Part shown: positions 34,229-44,699 of the stretch, in pieces
How positions within the stretch are numbered: the stretch's first letter is position 1
Layout of the letters: each line of letters begins with the position of its first letter
Source: Chimonanthus salicifolius
Taxonomy: Eukaryota; Streptophyta; Magnoliopsida; Laurales; Calycanthaceae
Assembly (NCBI GenBank): GCA_013350335.1
Contig: CM023540.1
Location: forward strand, 52,948,905-53,012,904
Length of the DNA stretch: 64,000 bases
Direction of reading: 5' to 3'
Position numbers and translations under genes: made by a program
The notes under the pieces: model-generated
What the model was told of the DNA's origin: nothing
Database searches by the model: none
What the model saw: the letters and a program-made list of their open reading frames with translations, nothing else

Positions 34229-35136
34229 CTGGATAAAAGCATTTTTTTTTCTAGCCCAATGAGATAGAAAGGCTATCGGTACTATGCTGCTCGGTGAGCA
34301 GAGAAGCCGGGCTGGTGGCGGAGAGGTGCCTCAGCAAACTGGCAGCTGCTGTGAATCAGAGAAGACGGGCGGATCTGGACTGGTGCTGACAATTGGAAAG
34401 AGGGATAGCCAGGCGGAGTTCTCGTTAGAGCCCTATCGTCAAGGATCGTCTCTGTACGAGACCAAATCTAGACCGGGAAGGGTCGGCTGACCTCAAACTG
34501 GACCGAAAAGTGCCGCTGCAGACGAGCCTGATCTAGCATAGAAAGGAAATCAACGTCGGAGATTACGTCACAGATCTGAAAGAGGACCGAAACTGCCGTG
34601 ATCGGACAAGATGCACGCAAGATCCAGAACAGATCTGGTGAACACAGACGATGGAGAAAGAGAGGCCACCGGAGCTCTAGCAGGGTGAAATTGCAGAAGA
34701 ACCGAAAACTGGGTGGATGGCCGGCGGTCAGGAGACTAGGCTAGATCCGAGAAAGCCAGCGGGTAGCAGAGGAGCAGATCAGGCAGTTGCACAGAACCAG
34801 CAGGTGAGAGGGAAGATCGAACGGCGTCGATCAGTGGGTCGGCAGTGCAAGCAGTCAAATCTTGGAGAAGAAGAAAGGTCCCTTGTGTAAATCAGGACGA
34901 CAATCCAGATCTGGTATCAATGGGCGGCTGTAAACGATCATAGTGGAGCCAGAGAGGATCTTGCAAAGGCAGAAACACCAATAGTGGAGAAATAGAAGAA
35001 AGACCATCGTCTGGTCTAAGGGAGAGGATTAGTGGAGAAAGAGAAAGAAGTACCACCGTCTGGAGAGTTGGGGAGGGGATTGTAAAAGGAAAAAAAAAAA
35101 AAAAGATTTAGGGAATCAATGTGTGGCTCAGTACCA
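34229..35136 (-). other. 5' leader of the copia element
   Basis: About 900 bases between the 5' LTR and the gag ATG. Next to the LTR, on the minus strand, TGGTACTGAGCCAC (35136-35123) is a variant of the tRNA primer-binding site TGGTATCAGAGCC with transposed central bases. The rest is G/A-rich on the plus strand without clear coding; small open frames here carry no known domain. It contains an A-run (35088-35104). Confidence 0.7.
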
Positions 35137-35285
35137 TGAAGAAGTTTGGAAGATTTGGCTCAATGACCCTTCTCATTATACAGTGTATACATAGATGTAC
35201 AGGTCTAAATATGGAAACCCTTAATCAGGGAACTTGACAAATATAGAATAAGATATACATGGTAGGTCAACCCTTCTCTCTAATA
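35137..35285 (-). repeat. 5' LTR of the copia element
   Basis: 149 bp, gap-free partner of 23555-23703 with five substitutions. On the minus strand it starts TATTAGAGAGAAGG at 35285 and ends CTTCTTCA at 35137. Confidence 0.92.
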
Positions 35286-35290
35286 GCATT

Positions 35291-36683
35291 GAAACCCAAT
35301 GACGTGTAGCCAGCAAAGAACAGAGGAAGGACGGAGGGAAGAGGTGCTTGCTGAATCAACCCAAGAAAAGAACGAAAATGACTCAATAAAGAAAGGGGCA
35401 GCAGTACACAGTGGAATCATAAGAATAGAATGGAGTCGGCCGATACTACCCCATGTGCCTTGTTTAAATCTTCTCCTTATTTAAATAAGTTATTCCTAGC
35501 CATCCTCTCTTTGCCTCTTTTATTTCATACAATTTTGTCCCTTGATTCCTACCCAATTCTCTACTATAAATAGTGGACCTCTCCATACATGTAAAATTCG
35601 AACATGGCTTAGGAATACAAAGGTTGTGTTTTGAAATTGAAGAGGAGAACAAAAGGAGATAGTGTGATTTTCAAAAATCACAAGGGTTCTTTGAGGTTGG
35701 TGATTTTGATTTTCTCATTATATTTTTTTGTCTTTTTAATTTCAAATTCCATTGGTTTGTAATTCAATTTCATGCATAAATAAAATAGAGGTGTGATGAA
35801 ATATGTAGTCTATAGTTTTCTAATCATTCAATTTATGTGTGATGATTATTTTATTTTATTTTATTTTTTTATTAAGCCTATGTGTGGATTTATTTTAAGT
35901 GTTTCAAATTAAATGTGATGAAAATTTAGATTTAATAGACTTCCTTCTTTGATCAAAGACTCTTATTTTAAAAGTACGATGAAATATTTCAAATTTTAAG
36001 AAAAAGTTTAAATTCTATTCGTTCTAAGGTTTAATTTGAGATTTTTTAATTTAATGAAATCCATAGATCTTAACCTTTGAATAATTATGAATGAAAAATT
36101 TGAGTGTATGATTGGTCATTTACGTGAGCTCCATATTCTGGGCCTTTGTTTTATTTTGAAAATATGGAAAACAATGCCTCCTTGATTTTCTAATCTAATT
36201 CCATTGTAAATATGTAGATACATTGGTTTTGTTTTTATTTTTGATTTCTTTTTTTATAAATTCAAAATTCTTGAAAATTGGGAACTACGTTGGTTTAATT
36301 TTCTATTCTTAGTCAGATTAAGATTATTTATAATTTCTAGATCAATTCCACCATCTTAATTGAAATTAGATAAATTTTGTATTTTCTATTAAAATTAGAT
36401 CTCTTTAATGGATAATTTCTATTTTTAGATATTGTTCCTATTTTTAGATTATGTTTTCTATTTTTAGCATATTTCTAAATAAAAATTAAATTTCTTAGAT
36501 TAGAGAATCAATTCCATATTTATGATTTATTCCCATAATTTTCTAAATTTCTTAAAAAACATAATTCAATGGTATGTTTTTCATGTATATATTTTCCTAA
36601 GTTCTGATGGGTTCGACCTCACACTCCTAAGCTATATTATAAATGTTCGTGCGCTTGCAAGTATAAATTTAAAACACAACAAT
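35291..36683 (+). other. AT-rich LTR-like stretch without genes
   Basis: No coding signal. A TATA-like TATAAATA lies at 35565-35572, followed about 70-100 bases later by CA-containing sequence and GGAGAACAAAAGG. The end (36600-36683) reads GGGTTCGACCTCACACTCC, then CGTGCGCTTGCAAGTATAAA and ACACAACA, wording that in plant gypsy (Athila/Tat-type) elements stands at the LTR end. I infer an LTR remnant about 1.4 kb long, but see neither a clear start nor a target duplication. Confidence 0.35.
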
Positions 36684-36908
36684 AACGCCCAACGATTGTC
36701 CAATCTTTGGCCTTCATTGCATCTGTTTTCGTTCCTGAAAGAGACTGATGCATTTTCAATTGACACAGATAATCTTCGATCTGCATCTTACAGAACGCAA
36801 AGTCTATACCATTGAAATTTGCGATCTTGACCTTTCCTTCTTCCGTCATTGCGTTATATTCCGATCTCCCACAATTTCCTGGTCCCCAACCAAAGCTCTG
36901 ATACCACT
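36684..36908 (-). pseudogene. Copia gag N-terminal fragment with primer-binding site
   Basis: On the minus strand TGGTATCAGAGC (36906-36895) is an exact primer-binding site, preceded by an LTR end TTAACA (36909). Downstream an open stretch carries VKIANFNGIDFAFCKMQIEDYL (from about 36830), the gag start F.G.NF..WK..M.D.L typical of Tork-like copia elements, then LSGTKTDAMKAKDW. Homology ends near 36684, where the LTR-like stretch of 35291-36683 abuts. The initiator methionine is at about 36846. Only about 55 gag codons remain. Confidence 0.75.
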
Positions 36909-37702
36909 TGTTAACGTAATTAATATAAATAACCCAAATAAACAGAATAAACAAACACAATAGACACCAACGATTTACGTGGTTCGGCCCACCCGGCCTA
37001 CATCCACAAAGTGTGTAAACCTTTTATTAAGAGAAAAGAAGATAGTACAAGATATAGTATTTAACCTCCAATGATTAGGACCCAAATCTCAAGTCCAAAA
37101 CGTACAGCCTTTAACACTGGCTGATATACAACAGTTTTGCTGACCCGATGGCAGATATGTTGTACCTCTGCAGATCTAAATATTCAGCCGAACACCTTGC
37201 TGATATCTCCTTGTGTTGATTGGCTGCAGACTGCTACTAGATATGACTTCACTATTTGGTTCTCTCCACGCTACAGTAAAAAGGTCCTTTGTATATATGA
37301 TTCCCTCTTCCTCTGTATTTTCATGCCCAATACAGTGAGAAAACAGAGCCTTGCACGTTGCTGTACCCTTGGCGTGTTGCAAATCTGCAAGCTTCTCCTT
37401 GCTGATCTGCAATCCTCTCTGTTAAAAACACTCTTTTATGAATGTCGTGTATAGGTATACAGCAAGCCCCTTTGCTGTACCTTTTTGGAGTAGGAAGAAC
37501 AGAGAAACCTCTTTGTTTATCTAAGCTGATAGGGATTTCAAGATGTTGTATTTATTACAGCCCTCTAAGATTGAGTCTCTGTACTCGCACCATTCTACTG
37601 TGAAAACCTCCCTTTCAGTGTTGTGTATCCCTTCTCACAACAAGCACACGTTGCTAGACACATACACAATGCATGTACTTATAGAGATGCTATCAGTCGG
37701 TG
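36909..37702 (-). mobile_element. Copia LTR (3' part in element sense), cut by hAT
   Basis: It begins on the plus strand TGTTAACGTAATT and includes ACGTGGTTCGGCCCACC near 36980, a phrase common in plant copia LTRs. It runs to the hAT insertion site at 37702 and resumes at 49795. Its far end is not clear. It is non-coding; short open frames here are not gene-like. Confidence 0.6.
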
Positions 37703-39089
37703 CAGGGCCGTCTTGGCACAAGTTGAGGCCTAAGGCAAAAATTCTAAATGGGGCCTTCTTGATATTTAAGATATTATTATAAGTAACATTTAATTAAAAT
37801 TTTAATTATATAATAAAAAATTGTCTAAATTATATTTTTCTTGTCAAATTTTGATCAACAATTCACATACTATCAAATGTTAATTACTAGAGTATGAATT
37901 CTCCGAAGTCAAGGCTAGCAAAAATGTCTTAATTCCAAAATTTAGAGAATTGTAGAATTCTTCTAGAATTTTTACCAAACAAGCCCTCAATGTATCCTCA
38001 TCACTTAAAAAAGCAACAAAAGATTCATACAATGAGAAAATAAAGAAAACAAGTAGAAGAGAAATATGCCTTCCAGCTGATTGAACTTGATGCTCCTTTC
38101 AAGCATTCCAACAGATCCCGACCTTTTCAAGAAATATCCATAATTGGCATGGTATAATGCAGAGTGGATGAAATCCTTCACCTATTATTATGAAATAAAG
38201 TAATCAAATTGAATCCTAAGAACAATATAGTTTATCAACGAAAAAAGAAACAATCAGAAATTTAAAGATACCAAAAAAACTCACCAGGATAGGAGTATTT
38301 GCCAACAATGTGGGTGGAGAATGATGCCGTGGATGGATGAGTGAAGGGTCATTTCTTTGGAATTGGTGAAAAGGAAAAAGGTAGACCCATTTCAGATAAA
38401 CTCTACCTACAACCCTTTCTGCTTCTATGCGGATCAGTGCACAGGTGGACTCCTTTTGCTGTTTTTTTTTTTTTCTCTTTTTTCTTTCTATCTGTGTAGT
38501 CATCGACCTAGCCTGCAAATACCCTGTTTCTGGCTGCAGCCCTCTTACATCTGCAGCCTCTTTTCTCTGTTTGCTCAATCGTCCAGATCCTTGGAAGAAG
38601 AAGAGCAGGAAGGTTTGGGCACGCAGTTTTCGCCTCTTCTTTGCATCTGTGCAGCCGAAAGTCCTTCACGCTGTAAATCCCTACAATTTTGGTGCCTCTG
38701 CTACCAACGCTTTTATTGCCCTAATCTCAGATCCATGTTTGGATCTGTTGAAAGCTGCTCGCCACCTCTCTTCTGACTAACGTCTGCCCTCTTCATTGCT
38801 CTCTATCTTCTCTCTGCAACTGCAACGACGTAAAGGGTAAAGGGTAGCAGTAGATGAGACATTCTCACTGGATCTTGTTGCTGTCATTCTCCAAAGAGAT
38901 CTAGAATGAGAGGACAAACGGTCTAAATATAGATAGAGAAATTGAGTGAGAGAGAGGAACCCAAAGAGAAAGGATTCGGGAGAAAGAAGTAGAGAACAGA
39001 GAAAGAAAGAGGGTTAGAGGAACGGAGAGAGACTTTAAGATGAGAGACTAGGGTTTTACAGTTTTACAAGTTTATCTGTGTATGCATTT
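37703..39089. other. Left part of the hAT transposon, no transposase
   Basis: AT-rich up to about 38230, then CT/TC-rich (38460-38800) and GA-rich (38900-39045). Open frames of 110-140 codons at 38357-38780 are low in complexity (F, S, C, L) and overlap in two frames. The right edge (39060-39090, with TTTTACAG twice) joins directly to chromovirus gag sequence, so the 5' LTR of that element and perhaps hAT sequence were deleted here. Confidence 0.6.
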
Positions 39090-39545
39090 TATATGGTGGA
39101 CATAGAGTACCGAAAAGCACGTAAGTTTGAGCGGGGCCTACGGCCAAACATAAAGGCCAAGGTCACCATATTCAAAGCAGCTACATTGGCTGAAGTGGTC
39201 AGCAAGGCCACAATAGCAGAACAAGAATTGGCTGAGTTAACGCATTTTGACAATCGCCGAGCTCAGAGTGGGAGGGGTACTTTTCAGCCCAACAAGAGGT
39301 TCCAACCGAACTCTAGCAGACCCTCATCATCTATTGGGTCAACAGGGGGCTTTCGTCCCAATCGTCCCTCCCCATCTGCATCAGTCACCCTGGTTACTAG
39401 AGGGGTGAGCACTTGTTTTCATTGTGATCACCCTGGTCATTTTAAGAAGGATTGCCTGAAGCTTAGCAAACTCTCTTATTCCAGAGGATCATCTCGTCCA
39501 CCAATTAGGCCAGCTAACTCACGAGGTGGCAGGACATTTAGCTAG
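39090..39545 (+). pseudogene. Del/Tekay chromovirus gag, 5'-truncated
   Basis: The open frame contains YRKARKFERGLRPNIKAKV (from about 39108), the conserved gag motif of Del/Tekay elements, LAEVVSKATIAEQE, then a basic proline/serine-rich stretch. The zinc knuckle CFHCDHPGHFKKDC (about 39414-39455) is of the CX2CX4HX4C type with all ligands present, and an R/G-rich tail follows. It ends at a stop (39543-39545). The N-terminal half and the initiator are missing at the junction with hAT sequence. Protease follows after about 30 bases in a different frame. Confidence 0.88.
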
Positions 39546-39574
39546 GCGGGCGGTCGCCTACAGGATCTGGACAG

Positions 39575-40030
39575 TTGTTTACATTAGCTCCTCCAGCAAT
39601 AGTGGAAAATTCTGTGATTCAAGATATGGTTGTAGTCAGTAGTTCATACACCTTTGCATTATTTGATTATGGAGCTTCACATTATTTCATATCTGCTGCA
39701 TTCATAACTGCTACTAGAACATTAGTACAAAAATTGTCCACATCACTCACTATTGTATCCCCCGTCGGAGACACGTCATTGGGGCTTATATGCACAGCAG
39801 TGAATACTGAACTTGCTGGACTCATATTTGAGTTCAATTATTTGGTACTCGATATGATGGAGTACGATATTATTTTCGGCATGGACTGGTTGGCTAGCTT
39901 TAAGGCCAACATTGATTGTTATCGCCGCAGGGTGACATTTTGGTCACCGGAAGGAAAACAACATATGGTGCGTGTTGACAAACAAAGCAGACTGCATGAA
40001 GGGGTAAACCACCTAGTATTGAACAGTATT
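39575..40030 (+). pseudogene. Chromovirus protease domain with altered active site
   Basis: An open frame running into reverse transcriptase. The retropepsin core ALFDYGASHYFIS (about 39656-39694) has D-Y-G where active enzymes have D-S-G or D-T-G. YDIIFGMDWLA (about 39864-39896) is the conserved second block and confirms the family. The protease would cut the gag-pol polyprotein; with tyrosine next to the catalytic aspartate it is unlikely to be active. Confidence 0.88.
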
Positions 40031-40990
40031 AGAATTAATGAGGCACCGGTGACTGAACTCCCGGTAATAGTAAAGGACTATGCAGACATATTTCCAAAAG
40101 AACTCCCCGGTTTACCTCCCATGAGGGAGATTAACTTTGAAATCAAGTTGTGCCCTGGCACTGCACCAGTATCATTACCACATTACCGGATGGTACCAGC
40201 GGAGATGTCCGAGTTAAAGAAACAAATTGATGAATTACTCAGACTGGGTTTCATCAAAAACAGTACATCAGCTTGGGGAGCTCCAGTTCTACTTGTGAAA
40301 GAAAGATGGTTCACTCCGTATGTGTGTGGATTACCGAAAACTGAATAAGTTAACGGTTAGAAACAAGTATTCTCTACCCAGGATCGATGATTTATTTGAT
40401 CAACTTAGAGGTTCCAGTCATTTCTCTAAGATTGACCTGATGTCTGGATATCATCAAATTCGGGTTAAGGAGGAAGATGTAGAAAAGACAGCCTTCAGAA
40501 CGCAGTATGGATTATATGAGTTTGTAGTCATGCCGCTTGGACTCACCAATGCATCGGCTGTGTTCATGGATTTAATGAACAGGATCTTCCGTCCTTACTT
40601 GGACCATTTTGTGATTGTATTTATTGATGATATTTTGATTTATTCTAAAAGTCAGGAAGAACATACTGAACGTCTGAGATAGTTCTGGACACCTTGAGGA
40701 AGATCAAGTTGTATGCCAAAGCGAGCAAATGTGAATTCTGGTTACCCAGGGTTAACTTCTTGGGGCATGTTATATCAGAAGGAGGTATAGCCGTAGATCC
40801 GGCTAAAGTGGCGGCAGTGAAAGAATGGAAAGCGCCAAAGAATGTAACCGAGATCCGTAGCTTCTTCGGATTGGCTGGTTACTATAGGAGATTTATCATG
40901 GACTTCTCCAAGATAGCATCTCCACTTACTCGACTCACTCAGCAAGGGGTCAAATATAAGTGGTCAAAGAGTTGAAGGAGAGACTTACTA
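40031..40990 (+). pseudogene. Chromovirus reverse transcriptase, frameshifted
   Basis: Domains in order: DIFPKELPGLPP (40086), APVSLPHYRMVPAEM (about 40170), WGAPVLLVK (40273), [12 protein letters not shown] (40322), [14 protein letters not shown] (40427), VMPLGLTNA (40527), the catalytic VFIDDILIY (about 40616-40645), FLGHVIS (40757), [12 protein letters not shown] (40862). Three breaks are seen: a frame change near 40310, a one-base shift near 40688 giving a stop, and a frame change with short deletion near 40970. The FIDD aspartates are intact. Sequence type is Del/Tekay. Confidence 0.95.
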
Positions 40991-41370
40991 CTGCTCCCAT
41001 CTTAATTTTGCCGGAAAGAGGCAAAGGTTACGAGGTATATTGTGATGCTTCAGAAGAGGGACTGGGGTGCTCACTCATGCAAAGTCGTCGTGTGGTGGCT
41101 TATGGTTCAAGACAATTAAAAATACATGAACGTCTTTATCCTATGCATGATTTTGAACTAGCCGCAGTGGTCTTTGCTCTCAAAAGCTGGAGACATTATT
41201 TATATGGAGAGAAATTTGAAATGTTTTCAGATCATAAGAGCTTGAAATATTTGTTTGATCAGAAAGAGCTCAACTTGAGGCAGCGCAGATGAATGGAATA
41301 TCTGGCAGATTATGAGTTCGCACTTCGTTATCACCCTGGTAAGGCAAACAAGGTGGCGGATGCCCTCAGC
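40960..41370 (+). pseudogene. Chromovirus RNase H
   Basis: Starts in a new frame with [12 protein letters not shown], then [18 protein letters not shown] (first catalytic aspartate, about 41040), [34 protein letters not shown] (catalytic glutamate, about 41152) and [11 protein letters not shown] (catalytic aspartate, 41230). A TGA at 41290-41292 stands where the family has tryptophan (RRW.E). The reading then continues in frame with YHPGKANKVADALS (about 41329-41370). Confidence 0.93.
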
Positions 41371-42540
41371 TGTTTATCACATGCAACAATGGCATGTTTG
41401 ATCAGGACAGAATGGTACATGCTGAATACCATTCGAGAGTTCAATTTATGTATCAATAATCGTAGGAGTATGTACAATTTGATTATACGGTCCAACATGG
41501 TTACCAAGATTGAACAGGAACAGCGGACAGACCCAGAAGTGGAGGAAATATGGGCCAAGATGTCCAATGGTGAAGTCACACCGGAATGGGAGTTACGACC
41601 GGGACAGGGTCTTTTATTCCAAGGAAGGATTTATGTACCAAAGAGCTGCAGAAAAGAGATGTTGGTTGAGGCACATCAAACCAAACTCTCTATTCATCCG
41701 GGCAGTACCAAGATGTATCACGACCTGAAAATATATTATTGGTGGCACAGACTCAAAAGGGATGTGGCAGAATTTGTGGCTCATTGCTTAATGTGTCAAC
41801 AGGTTAAGACGGAACATCAAAAGCCACCAGGGTTACTCAAACCCTTACCAGTGCCGGAATGGAAATGGGAGCATATCTCTATGGATTTTGTTACGGGGTT
41901 GCCAAGGTCATCAAAGGGCAACGATGCGATATGGGTTGTGGTAGACCGACTGACCAAGTCTGTACATTTCATTCCTATTAAGATGACAGATTCATCTGAG
42001 ACTTTGGGTCGGCGGTATATTAGGGATATCATCAGATTACATGGTATTCCTCGGACTATTGTGTCTGACAGAGATGGTTGATTTACAGGCATAGTTTGGC
42101 AGAGCATGCAGGCGGCCATGGGAACAGATTTATTGACTAGTACAGCATTCCATCCACAGACTGATGGACAGTCTGAGAGAACAATACAGACACTGGAGGA
42201 TATGCTGAGAGCATGTATGTTAGATTTCAAGGGTGGATGGGAGGATCACTTGCCGTTGGTAGAATTCTTATACAACAACAGTTACCAGGCAAGCCTCCAG
42301 ATGACACCATTTGAGGCATTGTATAGTAGACCTTGTAGGTCACCAGTGTGCTGGACAGAGGCCGGTGAACCTGCATTGATTGGGCCTGAGTTAGTTGCAG
42401 AAATTATAGCGCGGATACAGTTGATACGACAGCATTTATTGACTGCGCAGAGTCGTCAGAAGAGCTATGCTGACAAGAGAAGGAGGTTCCTTGAATTTGA
42501 AGTGGGAGACATGGTGTTCTTGAAAGTCTCGCCATGAAAG
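41371..42540 (+). pseudogene. Chromovirus integrase
   Basis: The zinc finger has H at AHQTKLSIHPGSTK (about 41671-41711) and CLMCQQVK (about 41788). Catalytic residues: SMDFVTGLP (aspartate, about 41883), IVSDRDG (aspartate, 42067), and TDGQSERTIQTLE (glutamate, about 42176). TGA at 42079-42081 interrupts it, at a place where relatives have CGA arginine, and TGA at 42535-42537 replaces tryptophan in VSPWKG. PFEALYSRPCRSP (about 42309) is the conserved C-terminal region. The enzyme would join the cDNA to the host chromosome. Confidence 0.95.
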
Positions 42541-42921
42541 GGACACATGAGATTTGGAAAGAAAGGAAAATTGTCGCCGAGATATGTGGGACCATTTTCA
42601 ATCATAAAAAGGATGGGGGACGTGGCTTACCAATTGGCACTCCCATCACAGTTGGCATCTTTACACGATGTGTTCCATGTATCAATGTTGAGAAAGTACA
42701 ATCATGATCCTTCTCACGTACTGAATGTACAAGACATAGAGGTCCAGAGCGACGTGACATACGTCGAGAAGCCTGTCCGAGTGGTGGACACAGAACAAAG
42801 GGTATTACGGAACCGAGCGATCCAAGTTGTCAAGGTGGTATGGGATCGACATGGCATTGAGGAAGCCACATGGGAACTCGAATCGGAAATGAGGAAGGCT
42901 CATCCTGAGTTATTTGGGTAA
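42541..42921 (+). pseudogene. Integrase GPF/Y region and chromodomain
   Basis: After the 42537 stop the frame carries KLSPRYVGPFSI (GPF/Y motif, about 42571), VFHVSMLRKY (42673), and a C-terminal chromodomain: RNRAIQVVKVVWDRHGIEEATWELE (about 42811-42885) with the E-A-T-W-E signature, ending at HPELFG*. Chromodomains steer insertion to particular chromatin and define chromoviruses; this type is usual in Del/Tekay. The real stop is TAA at 42919-42921. Confidence 0.93.
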
Positions 42922-42954
42922 ATGTTTGGAAACCCTACTTCACTTGATTTTCAG

Positions 42955-42983
42955 GACGAAAATTTTAAAAAAGAGGGTTGTAT
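42955..42983 (+). other. Polypurine tract region of the chromovirus
   Basis: GGACGAAAATTTTAAAAAAGAGGG followed by TTGTAT directly precedes the LTR start TGTAAT at 42984. GGACGAAAATTTT before a purine run is the usual Del/Tekay arrangement. Confidence 0.75.
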
Positions 42984-44699
42984 TGTAATACCCCGATTTT
43001 TCAATTTATTATTTATATGAAAATTATCCATTTTTAATTGTGAATTTTAGATTGGATCTTGTATGGATAAAGAATTGGGCCATGACCCAATTAGGACCCA
43101 ATTGAATGTGGAGTTGGTTTTATTAAAATTAAAGTGGGTTGAATTAATTTAGTCATGCATTATGTTCAAAATTAAATAAAGAAGATGTCTAATTAAAAAG
43201 AGATTTTATGGCCGAGTGGGACATTACTAAAGTGGGAAGATCGGCAACTTCCAATTAAGGTACGAGGAAGGGCACACGGCAATTGTATATTGTCACTATC
43301 TAATTATAGATTGGATCAATTGGAAACTAGAAAAGAGAGGAAGGAAAGGTGCACACGGCATGATCTAAATAAGTCTTAACCGTGTGGAGTTTATTAAAAG
43401 GGAAAGACAAGGGGCGCACGGCCAAAGGGGGGGAGTGGCTATCTTAAGCACTTCCTAAATATGGATCAAGGAAAATTATAAAAGGGAGAGAGGGACAAGG
43501 TGCACGTTTTTACACCTTTCATATTGTTGAATTCTCTCTCTATCTCTCTCAATCTCTCATTCTCTCTCACGGCAAAGAGCAAGGAGAAGAAGAAGGTTGT
43601 TCGGCCAGCAAGGGGAAAGGAGAAGAATATTGGAAGAGAAAGATCAAGCAAGGAAAAAACAAGAAATCAATCGGAAAGAGGTTAGTATCTTAATGGAATA
43701 ATTATTTTTGAAACAAAACGAACCATAGTTTTGGAATGGAGATTAAACTAGGAAACTATCTAATTATAGATCTGGTTGCTAAATTTAGAAAGCCTCCAAT
43801 TATGGAAGGATTGGTTGCTAAAATTGGAAAGTATCCAATTATGGCAAGATGGTGTCTAAATTTAGAAACTATCCAAGTGTGGAAGTGTAACACCTCGGGT
43901 TTTCAGTTTATTATTTATTTAATTTTAATTATGAATTTTAGAATAAAATCTTAAATGGATAAGGAATTGGGCCATGACCCAATTAGGACCCAACCAATGG
44001 TGGAATTGGTGTTATTAAAATTTAAATGGGCAGGATTAAATTAGTGATGAATCATATCCAATTTTGGATAAAAGATATTATGGCCGAAATTTGAATGTGA
44101 AATCCATACATTATGCGCATGAAAGATATGTGGGATTTTAAATCCACAAATGATATATTAGAATATTTTCAAAAGGGATGAAATATTTAACAAATAATTA
44201 AAATATTGAGCATGGTCGAAATTTAGATAATGCTACTCATATCTTGCGCATGGAATATTTTAAAAGGGAATGTACATTGTCTTTAATTAAATGAAAAGAT
44301 CACTTAGATTATAATTGAGATTATGCGCATGGTACATGCTAAATAAGAATTAAAGGAAGTTCTTAATAAGGCAAGGGAAGTCGGCCATGGCTAGGCAAAG
44401 CAAGGGGCATACGGCCAAGGAGGGGGGTTGCTTATCTTAAAACAATTTCTAATATTGGATTAAGGAAAGCTAATAAAAGGAGAGACCCAAAAGGGGGTAC
44501 ACGGTTTTTACAACCTCATATCTCTCTCAATCTCTCAAGGCTTATACACGGCAATAGCAAGAGAAGAAAGGCAGCAACAAGAAGGAGTTCTTGTTTGGAG
44601 AAAATCAAAGAGAAAGGAAAAGAAAGATTAGAAGAGCAAGGAAGAGGTTAGTATCTTAGTGTTGAATGTTATAAAATTATTTTGGAGTAAAGAACCATA

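Larger units (their letters stand above)
23555..35285 (-). mobile_element. Ty1/copia Ale/Retrofit-type element, nested insert in integrase
   Basis: Two 149-bp LTRs at 35137-35285 (5') and 23555-23703 (3') are flanked by GCATT (23550-23554 and 35286-35290). Without the insertion at 26390-32776 the element is about 5.3 kb, a normal size. The order on the minus strand is leader, gag, protease, integrase, reverse transcriptase, RNase H, as in copia elements. The short LTRs and the gag start (NYLLWHAQ, YIDGTTPCPPP) point to the Ale/Retrofit lineage. The LTRs differ at 5 of 149 positions, so this insertion is moderately young. Stops and the insert make it non-autonomous. Confidence 0.93.

Noticed and set aside
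38357..38780. Plus-strand open frames as a possible hAT transposase
   Set aside because: They have no hAT dimerisation motif or zinc finger, and their F/S/C-rich composition comes from a CT-rich tract.
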